Shown one piece after another: positions 58,035 to 64,000 of a DNA stretch of 64,000 nt. A program made the position numbers and the translations under genes. The notes beneath the pieces are model-generated. The model had not been told where the DNA came from. It did no database searches and saw only the letters and a list, made by a program, of their open reading frames with translations. Position 1 is the stretch's first letter, and the number at the start of each line of letters is the position of its first letter. Source of the stretch: Synechococcus sp. CS-1330 (GTDB lineage Bacteria > Cyanobacteriota > Cyanobacteriia > PCC-6307 > Cyanobiaceae); assembly GCA_025128025.1 (NCBI GenBank), contig JAHLYR010000047.1, positions 1 to 64,000 of the forward strand, given 5' to 3'.

Positions 58035-58660
58035 TGAATCTGCTTGCTACCTATCGCAATGCCGGCTTTGAGGCCCTCGCCGATGGGGTGATGGCTTTTT
58101 ATGAGCGCCGCGTTGACCTGCGACGGCCCGGGGTGGCCTTTGGCCCTGGCGGCAAAACTGAGCCCGCCAAAATTTCCACCGATATCAGCCTGGTGGCCAT
58201 CGACCGCTGCGATCCCGAGGCATTCGCCCTGGCGGAGGTGATTCTGCGCGGCGTCACGGCTGGGCTGGAGCGCTACCTGCAGGAGCGGGCCCTCTTTCGC
58301 CAGTGCTGCCCGGAGCAGGAATTGTTCGTAAATCCGATCTTCAACCTGCAGCGCTACGCCCCTGGTGAGGGTTTCAAGCGCTGGCACTGCGACTGGACAA
58401 TCAGCGACGAGGCCACCGAGCCGGCACATCGTGTGCTGGCCTGGATTCTCTATTGCAACGACGTGCCCAGGGGGGGCACCGAGTTTCATTGGCAGGATCA
58501 CCACGAGCCGGCTGAGCGGGGCAAGCTCGTGATTTTTCCGGCTGGCCCCTCCCACCTCCACCGGGGCAGGGTCAGCGAGGAGCACACCAAAACGATCGCT
58601 ACCGGCTGGATCAATGCCGGCAGCTATCAGAATTACCTGGGCCGGCTCGCTCAGTCCTGA
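58034..58660 (+). CDS. 2-oxoglutarate-Fe(II) dioxygenase family protein
   Basis: A 208-residue protein with a jelly-roll oxygenase signature: KRWHCDWTISDEATEPAHRV supplies H-x-D, LAWILYCNDVPRGGTEFHW the central strands, and GPSHLHRGRV the second metal His, followed by a region to TIATGWINAG where Lys/Arg would hold 2-oxoglutarate. Prolyl-4-hydroxylase-like enzymes are the closest kind. Substrate unknown. It is coupled with the preceding hypothetical gene. Confidence 0.78.
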   Translation: MNLLATYRNAGFEALADGVMAFYERRVDLRRPGVAFGPGGKTEPAKISTDISLVAIDRCDPEAFALAEVILRGVTAGLERYLQERALFRQCCPEQELFVNPIFNLQRYAPGEGFKRWHCDWTISDEATEPAHRVLAWILYCNDVPRGGTEFHWQDHHEPAERGKLVIFPAGPSHLHRGRVSEEHTKTIATGWINAGSYQNYLGRLAQS

Positions 58661-58913
58661 TCTGCAAGCTCCCAAGTCTTGGCGGCCCAGGCCAACTCAC
58701 CGACATCCCAGCCGAGGTTGTCGAAGTTGCGCAGGGCCAAGGCGTCGTCGCTTGCTAGCAGAAGCTGGGCAAAACCTTTCACCAGGGCAGCGGCTTCGAT
58801 GTTGAGACCAGCTTGGCCGGCGACTTCTGCCAGGCCGGCGGCTGTTGTGAACCGCGCAGCTGGCGTTGCAGATCTTCGTTGCTACGAACTGCATCCAAAA
58901 AGGCTTCGATCAT
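58651..58913 (-). pseudogene. Frameshifted Nif11-family protein
   Basis: The minus strand begins MIEAFLDAVRSNEDLQRQLR, a clear Nif11 domain start. In the annotated frame it stops early (...TSKPLPW), while another frame continues perfectly from about 58856: RFTTAAGLAEVAGQAGLNIE, AALVKGFAQLLLASDDALAL and NLGWDVGELAWAAKTWELAD. One base lost or two gained in a CGCG run explains the break. Nif11 proteins include RiPP leader peptides, but no double-glycine site or Cys/Ser/Thr-rich core follows here. Its end overlaps the convergent oxygenase gene. Confidence 0.72.
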
Positions 58914-59213
58914 GGTTTTGCAGAGTTTTCGAAACAATTTAGTGGTTAAGGCGTAGTGCGAGCCCTGGCTTGTGTTCTGCAATACCTCTGGAGGGAGGGG
59001 AGAGCTGTAATTATCATTGAAATGGAATAAATTTTGAAGCCTGACCCTCGCCAAACTAAAAAGTTGCCTCTGATTAGGGTTTCAGCTGCCAGGCTCAGGC
59101 GTCTGCGCAAAGTGCGTGGCGTCTTTATGCAAGTTCTGGTGCTTTGTGGCATCAAAGTTGCGGTTCATTTTGGTGGTCTTGAGCGAATAAGTGTTAATCA
59201 ATTGTTTTAGGCT
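58914..59213. other. 300-bp gap without recognised feature
   Basis: The stretch between the Nif11 remnant and the membrane protein gene is AT-richer than its surroundings and has stops in all frames. It should contain the promoters of both flanking genes (for example around TGTTAATCAATTG near 59192-59204). I see no repeat, RNA gene or coding remnant. Confidence 0.4.
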
Positions 59214-59858
59214 ATGGTCGCCTCGACCATATTTTTGTTGGGCTTTTTGTTGAATGGTGTGCTCACCGATTTTAAGGAAAGCGAGAAAATACCCGCCGAA
59301 TTAGCAACCTCTCTTCAGACGCTGAATCTAGAGATCCGGGCCATTCAGGCTTATCATCCTGAGGCTCAGATTGCTGCAGCCCTTGCCGCGGTGACTGGCC
59401 TTGGCCATTCCTTGCTTGATTGGTTGAAGGAGCGGATCAGTACTGAGCAAATGCTGGCGCGCCACACTCAGACCCATGCAGAGGTGGTGGGTGCGGCGGT
59501 GCAGTTCAAGGGTGATGCATCTACTTTGAGGGGAAGGCTTATGCAGGATTTAGCGTTAATACTCGCCAAGATTAATCGTGTGCAGACCATTCGCGATACC
59601 ACATTTGTGCCACTTGTTTACTGGATGGCGGACATAGCCGCAGTGCTTCTCTTTGCGGGCTTGGTAATGGCTAGGGCCGAAAATCTTCCCGAGTCTGTAT
59701 TCTTTCTGGCAGTAATTTCCTTTATTGTGATTTTATTGTTGCGCTTGATTGACGATATTGATAATCCCTTTGGCCTGTCTGACATGGATTCGGCAGAGGA
59801 TGTTTCGATCGAGCTATTGGAAAAAGTAGTCGATCGGCTCAGGGCTGCTGCTGAGTGA
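59214..59858 (+). CDS. Hypothetical membrane protein (DUF4239/bestrophin-like)
   Basis: A 214-residue protein with one N-terminal membrane segment (about 2-18), a helical soluble middle (ESEKIPAELATSLQTLNLEI), two adjacent C-terminal membrane segments (about 135-178) and an acidic tail (DIDNPFGLSDMDSAEDVSIE). The arrangement recalls bestrophin-like DUF4239 proteins, which have four segments; a tag stop two codons before the ATG rules out a longer N-terminus. Function unknown. Its last codons overlap the convergent mscS-like gene by 20 bases. Confidence 0.6.
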   Translation: MVASTIFLLGFLLNGVLTDFKESEKIPAELATSLQTLNLEIRAIQAYHPEAQIAAALAAVTGLGHSLLDWLKERISTEQMLARHTQTHAEVVGAAVQFKGDASTLRGRLMQDLALILAKINRVQTIRDTTFVPLVYWMADIAAVLLFAGLVMARAENLPESVFFLAVISFIVILLLRLIDDIDNPFGLSDMDSAEDVSIELLEKVVDRLRAAAE

Positions 59859-61104
59859 ATTTATTGGGTTGATGCTGCTCAGGCGGCCATTGCATGGAAT
59901 ATTCCACATGTTGTGGAAAGGGAATTTCAATGCTGTTATCGCGGAAGGCCTGCCAAATTGCCTGGTTCACCTCGCTGCAGATGCCCACGTTGTCCATGGG
60001 GTTGGCAATCCAGAAGCGCAGGCTGTAATTAATAGCGGAGTCGCCGTAGTTCAACAGTAGGGCTTTGGGGGCCGGCTGGGGAAGCACCCTTGCCACCTTG
60101 AGAGCTGTGGCCTCGAGCAGGGCTATCACTTCTGCTGGGTTGTTGTGATAGGCGGCGCCAATGCTTACCTGGCTGCGGCGCATGCGGTCGCTAGCGGTGA
60201 AGGTGGTGGCCGCTTCGGTGAAGAAGGTCTGGTTGGGGATCAGTAGTTCGGCATTGTCACGATCACGCCAAAGCAAGGTGGCGCGCAATCCCAGGCTGCG
60301 AACTTCGCAGGGATCGCCGTCGAGCATCAGCACTTCACCTGGACGTACGGATCCCTCAAACAGCAGCCAGATGCCGCTCACAAAGTTGGAAAATATCTCC
60401 TTGATGCCGAAGCCCAGCCCCACCGATAGGCCACCCGCCACGGCAATTAAGGCGGTGCTGTTGATGCCCAGGTGCACCGCCACGCCCATCAGGCCCAGTC
60501 CCACCACGGTGTAGCGCAGCATCAACTCCATGGCTTTGCGGCTGCCATCGCTGCTTGCCAGGCCCCGTTGCACCAGCCAGGCCACGGCCGCTGCTGGGGG
60601 CCCCGAGCCCATGAGCACCAGGTAGGTGATCAGGGCGGCATTGAACAGCCTGCCTGCATCCACGGGCACACCCAGCACGCTGCCCAGGGGAGCCACGGCC
60701 AGATCACTGATGCTGTCAAGGCTGCTGATCAGCATCAGGGCCGCCAGCAGCAGATAGGCGGGCCGCAGCAGGCGGCTGTCCAATTGCCGCGCAGTTTCCG
60801 CGCCGAGGCGGCGTTGCAATAGTGGGTGCAGCAGGTCGAGGGCGTACCAGCCCAGCCAGAGCACGCCCAGCTGGCCGCTGATTCCGTAGGGCAGCCCCAG
60901 CTGGGCCAGCAGCAGGCAGCTCGCCGCCAGCACCACGAGGGCCAGGGGGGTGTAGGCCCGTGGCCGCAGCTGGCGGAGCCAGTTTCGGCGGGCTGCAAAC
61001 CGCCGCAACACCATCAGTCCGATCGCCACAGCCAGCTGCAGCAGCACGGCGGGCCGCTCCAGATAGCCCAGCCAGCCCAGCAGCTCCAGCAACAGCTCTC
61101 TCAT
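59839..61104 (-). CDS. MscS-family mechanosensitive channel
   Basis: A 421-residue protein with about six membrane segments, the glycine/alanine-rich pore helix AVAGGLSVGLGFGIKEIFSN, and the MscS beta domain FEGSVRPGEVLMLDGDPCEV, RDRDNAELLIPNQTFF, then the C-terminal alpha/beta domain ending NSIEIPFPQHVEY. It should release osmolytes on hypo-osmotic shock. It overlaps an upstream solute-binding gene by four bases, an unusual partnership. Confidence 0.87.
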   Translation of the reverse strand: MRELLLELLGWLGYLERPAVLLQLAVAIGLMVLRRFAARRNWLRQLRPRAYTPLALVVLAASCLLLAQLGLPYGISGQLGVLWLGWYALDLLHPLLQRRLGAETARQLDSRLLRPAYLLLAALMLISSLDSISDLAVAPLGSVLGVPVDAGRLFNAALITYLVLMGSGPPAAAVAWLVQRGLASSDGSRKAMELMLRYTVVGLGLMGVAVHLGINSTALIAVAGGLSVGLGFGIKEIFSNFVSGIWLLFEGSVRPGEVLMLDGDPCEVRSLGLRATLLWRDRDNAELLIPNQTFFTEAATTFTASDRMRRSQVSIGAAYHNNPAEVIALLEATALKVARVLPQPAPKALLLNYGDSAINYSLRFWIANPMDNVGICSEVNQAIWQAFRDNSIEIPFPQHVEYSMQWPPEQHQPNKFTQQQP

Positions 61105-62393
61105 GGCCGGTTCCGCAGGATCGCCACCAGACTCTGGCCCGCCTTGTTGGGCGGCACCTCCCCAAACACCAACGTGGTGAGCAGGGTCTGGATCTCGGCT
61201 AACCGGGGATCGTTGCTGTGCGTTAGTGCCATCAGGGTGTTGGTCTGCCTGCCCTGCTCGGCCGAGGTCACCATGGCGCGAAGCGTCGCCGAGCTGCTCA
61301 ACGGCACCCTCACGAAGCGGTTGGCCGGCAGCGCCACCTGGGAGCCCAGGGTGAGATTCCTCTGGCTCAGTGGGTTCACGCTGAAGCGGCTGAAGGCCAG
61401 GGCTCGCTTGCGGCTGCTGCGGCTGACGTTGGTGCCGAGGGCCAACACCCGCAGCTTGTTGATCGGACTTGCATTACCCCCCTCGCCGCTCGGCAGGGGC
61501 GCCATCCCGAGCCCATCCCCCAGGGCTTTGCGCAGCCGGGGTATGGCCGAGCTGCGACAGGGGAACCAATCGACCTTGCCCTCCCGGAATTCAGCCTCTG
61601 CTGAGGACTGACTGGCGTAAAAGGTGACTCGCTGTTGGTTGTTGGCGTTTTGCAGCCAGGTGAGCCAGCGCTCGATCGCCTGCTGCTGGGCCCCGCTGGG
61701 TTGTCTGCCGGCAGCGGCTGTATCGATGGCGTCGATCGCACCAAAGCTGCCGGCTGTCCAGAAGAGGTTGTAGGCCTCCATCGAGAGGCCCACGGGATGG
61801 CCCTTGGCACTGGTGTCGAGCAGCTGCTCCAGGGTGGCTGGTGCCACTGGCAGTCGCCGGCGGTTGAAGCAGGCCAGCTGGGTCTGCACCAGCAATGGCA
61901 GCCCGGCCAGGTCTCCGGAGGGGTTGCGCAGCCGATCGAGCACCTGGGGATCGAACTGGTTGAGATCCACCTCGGTTTGCGGGAAGGGCGCGGTCACACC
62001 TGCCGCCAACAGCCGCAGGGCCATGTCCCCGCTGAGGAGCAGCAGATCGGGGCCCAGCCCAGCCCGGTTGCGGTGCTTGATCTCCCACTCCAGCTGTTGC
62101 TCGGGGTAGAGACTGTCCTGAAAGCGGGTGTTTGGCTGCAGCTGGCGGTAGCTAGCCTCCAGCCCGCCCAGTCTCTGCAGGGTGTCGGCGCGTAGCTCGG
62201 CGTCGATCTTTTCGTCGGGGTTCACCTCCACCCCGAGGTGAAGCACGTTGGGCAACTCACGGCCCAGGGTGCAGCCCCCGAGGGGGGCGAGCAGGGCTAA
62301 GGCGCCCAGCAGCCTGAGCAGGCGATCGCGCCGACGTTGGGATTTCTGAGCGGCAGGGGGCGGGGCCATGGATGGCACGAGCTGACCCATCAT
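61101..62393 (-). CDS. Sugar-type extracellular solute-binding lipoprotein
   Basis: A 430-residue (or 422 from ATG 62369) binding protein. A basic start (KSQRRRDRLLRLL) and hydrophobic stretch lead to the lipobox LGGC near residue 41. The body resembles family 1 (maltose-type) binding proteins: LGPDLLLLSGDMALRLLAAG, DLAGLPLLVQTQLACFNRRR and AIERWLTWLQNANNQQRVTF. No ABC permease or ATPase is adjacent; instead it is translationally coupled to an MscS channel. Ligand unknown. Confidence 0.72.
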   Translation of the reverse strand: MMGQLVPSMAPPPAAQKSQRRRDRLLRLLGALALLAPLGGCTLGRELPNVLHLGVEVNPDEKIDAELRADTLQRLGGLEASYRQLQPNTRFQDSLYPEQQLEWEIKHRNRAGLGPDLLLLSGDMALRLLAAGVTAPFPQTEVDLNQFDPQVLDRLRNPSGDLAGLPLLVQTQLACFNRRRLPVAPATLEQLLDTSAKGHPVGLSMEAYNLFWTAGSFGAIDAIDTAAAGRQPSGAQQQAIERWLTWLQNANNQQRVTFYASQSSAEAEFREGKVDWFPCRSSAIPRLRKALGDGLGMAPLPSGEGGNASPINKLRVLALGTNVSRSSRKRALAFSRFSVNPLSQRNLTLGSQVALPANRFVRVPLSSSATLRAMVTSAEQGRQTNTLMALTHSNDPRLAEIQTLLTTLVFGEVPPNKAGQSLVAILRNRP

Positions 62394-62764
62394 CCCGCTG
62401 CGGGGGCACCGTGACAGCGAGCCTTGATTTGCTCACTCTTTGCCTAGCCTTCAGGGTTTTCCTGAGGCTCCTGCTTTAAGTGGGGAAAGCTGTCCATCCC
62501 CGTTGTTCTGCCGGACAGCAGCACCAGGTCTCTGAACTCTCCCCAGCGCGTTCTCTCGCTCAACCTGGCTGCTGTGCTGGGCTATCGAGTGCTCGCCGCT
62601 CTCGATCGGGGCCATCTGGCTGCTGCACCCCACGGGCCTGGTCGTTGAGCTGCGCCGGCTCGACTGGTGGGCGTTGCTGCTGGCCATCACAACGAAGGGC
62701 GCAATCGTCTCTGCTTGCTGACGCGACCGCTTTGAGACCATAGGGGCCACGCCGAGCCTTCACC
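62394..62764. other. 371-bp gap upstream of valS
   Basis: This region carries the valS promoter and the upstream region of the divergent solute-binding gene. A plus-strand frame near 62566-62720 reads IGAIWLLHPTGLVVELRRLD followed by WWALLLAITTKGAIVSAC, membrane-like in character but without a start codon or family match. It may be a remnant of a small membrane protein. Nothing else was recognised. Confidence 0.35.
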
Positions 62765-64000
62765 GTGTCAGCCGAAGCCTTGCCCAAGACCTACGACCCG
62801 GCGGGCACGGAAAGCCGCTGGCAGCACGCCTGGGAGAGCAGCGGTGCTTTTCACCCCGATCCCAATGCCCCCGGCGAGCCCTTCAGCGTGGTGATTCCGC
62901 CGCCGAACGTGACCGGCAGCCTGCACATGGGCCATGCCTTCAACACGGCCCTGATCGATACGATCGTGCGCTTCCAGCGCCTGCGCGGCAAAAACGTGCT
63001 GTGCCTACCCGGCACTGACCACGCCTCGATCGCCGTGCAGACGATCCTCGAAAAGCAGCTCAAAGCCGAAGGCAAACGCAAAGAAGACCTAGGCCGCGAA
63101 GCCTTTCTGGAGCAGGCCTGGGCCTGGAAAGCCGAGAGCGGCGGCACGATCGTGGGCCAGCTGCGCCGGCTCGGTTACTCGGTGGATTGGCAGCGGGAGC
63201 GCTTCACCCTCGACGCCGGCTGCAGCGCCGCCGTGATCGAGGCCTTCAACCGCCTGCATGAGCAGGGGCTGATCTATCGGGGTGAATACCTGGTGAATTG
63301 GTGCCCCGCCTCGGGATCGGCGGTGAGTGATCTGGAGGTGGAGATGAAGGAGGTGGACGGCCATCTCTGGCACTTCCGCTATCCGCTCAGCAGCGGTGCC
63401 GGTTTCCTAGAAGTGGCCACCACCCGTCCCGAAACCCTGCTGGGCGACACTGCCGTGGCGGTGAACCCCAAGGATCCGCGCTACGCCGAGCTGGTGGGCC
63501 AAACCCTCACCCTGCCGCTGGTGGGCCGCCAGATCCCGATCGTGGCCGACGACCACGTGGATGCGGAGTTCGGCACCGGCTGCGTCAAGGTGACCCCCGC
63601 CCACGACCCCAACGATTTCGCGATCGGCCAGCGCCACAACCTGCCGCTGATCACGGTGATGGCCAAGGACGGCTCCATGAATGAAGCGGCCGGCCGTTTT
63701 GCCGGCCTGGATCGCTTCGAGGCTCGCCAAGCGGTGGTGGCGGCCATGGAGGCCGAAGGTTTCCTTGCGCGTGTGGAGGACTACCGCCACAGCGTGCCCT
63801 TCTCTGATCGCGGCAAGGTGCCGGTGGAGCCCCTGCTCTCCACCCAGTGGTTTGTCAAAACCGAGCCCCTGGCGGCCCGCTGCCGAGAGGCCCTCGAGAA
63901 CGCCGATCCCCGTTTCGTGCCGGAGCGCTGGAGCAAGGTCTACCGCGACTGGCTCACCGACATCCGCGACTGGTGCATCTCCCGTCAGCTGTGGTGGGGC
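62765..64000 (+). CDS. valS: Valyl-tRNA synthetase (5' part)
   Basis: The first 412 residues of a class I synthetase that continues past the window. It opens with [20 protein letters not shown], has the HIGH motif as GSLHMGHAF within [40 protein letters not shown], and the editing domain ([18 protein letters not shown]). Start is GTG 62765 ([11 protein letters not shown]). The KMSKS part is outside the window. Confidence 0.96.
   Translation, partial: MSAEALPKTYDPAGTESRWQHAWESSGAFHPDPNAPGEPFSVVIPPPNVTGSLHMGHAFNTALIDTIVRFQRLRGKNVLCLPGTDHASIAVQTILEKQLKAEGKRKEDLGREAFLEQAWAWKAESGGTIVGQLRRLGYSVDWQRERFTLDAGCSAAVIEAFNRLHEQGLIYRGEYLVNWCPASGSAVSDLEVEMKEVDGHLWHFRYPLSSGAGFLEVATTRPETLLGDTAVAVNPKDPRYAELVGQTLTLPLVGRQIPIVADDHVDAEFGTGCVKVTPAHDPNDFAIGQRHNLPLITVMAKDGSMNEAAGRFAGLDRFEARQAVVAAMEAEGFLARVEDYRHSVPFSDRGKVPVEPLLSTQWFVKTEPLAARCREALENADPRFVPERWSKVYRDWLTDIRDWCISRQLWWG

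Noticed and set aside
58651-58913. RiPP precursor (prochlorosin-like)
   Set aside because: It has a Nif11 leader-like domain but no GG cleavage site and no Cys/Ser/Thr-rich core, and no lanthipeptide synthetase is in the window.
59839-61104. MscS-like protein as a fused cyclic-nucleotide-gated channel
   Set aside because: The C-terminus ends in the usual MscS alpha/beta domain with no cNMP-binding roll; the separate cNMP-like gene is 7 kb away.

Overview
This is a GC-rich, densely coding 64 kb chromosome segment that looks like a unicellular picocyanobacterium (Synechococcus/Cyanobium type). The pointers are ferredoxin-type nitrate and nitrite reductases with a cyanobacterial nitrate-reductase-associated protein, an NrtABCD transporter, NtcA-like promoter boxes, a complete Urt/Ure urea system, a group 2 sigma factor, a Nif11-family gene and a picocyanobacterial gene order. 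No photosystem gene falls in the window, so the assignment is inference.

Layout. 0-6 kb: a 3'-damaged alpha/beta hydrolase, a decayed molybdopterin oxidoreductase (FdhF/YdeP type), a MOSC protein, an HPP membrane protein (a family with nitrite transporters), a TSUP permease and a nucleotidyltransferase/HEPN pair. 6-19 kb: nitrogen-oxide and cyanate assimilation: mobA, cynS, nitrate-reductase-associated protein, narB, nrtDCBA, a TrpD-like protein, nirA, a HEAT-CbiX chelatase-like protein, cobA and a cupin. 19.4-26.5 kb: a cyclic-di-GMP block: GAF-EAL, membrane GGDEF, then two paralogous NrtA/TauA-type binding proteins directly followed by a GGDEF enzyme with a periplasmic region. 26.5-30.4 kb: the transglutaminase / alpha-E / ATP-grasp operon and a PilZ protein. 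30.4-40.9 kb: ureC-B-A-D on the minus strand, ureE-F-G on the plus strand and urtABCDE behind an NtcA-type promoter. 41-47 kb: folate genes pabC/pabB, queuosine-precursor genes queC/queE around an ecotin gene, and pyrG. 47-64 kb: dps, a sigma factor, aspS, gcvT, a cNMP-binding-like protein, speB/speE, arfB, mazG, a DUF2227 protein, an LpxL-like acyltransferase, tRNA-Val(UAC), hypothetical genes, a 2OG-Fe(II) oxygenase, a frameshifted Nif11 gene, MscS, an orphan sugar-type binding protein and the 5' part of valS.

How it fits together. Nitrate is taken up by NrtABCD and reduced by NarB (molybdenum cofactor from MobA) and NirA (siroheme from CobA and perhaps the CbiX-like protein). Cyanate and urea feed in through CynS and Urt/Ure. 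The most intriguing unexplained element is the binding-protein/diguanylate-cyclase cluster between the nitrate and urea loci. It has solute-binding proteins of the nitrate/taurine type but no permease or ATPase, flanked by enzymes that make and break c-di-GMP and by a PilZ effector. I propose it is a periplasmic small-molecule sensor controlling c-di-GMP. Several genes are visibly decaying (the oxidoreductase, the Nif11 gene, a small secreted protein, the hydrolase 3' end), and short in-frame tandem duplications are unusually common.
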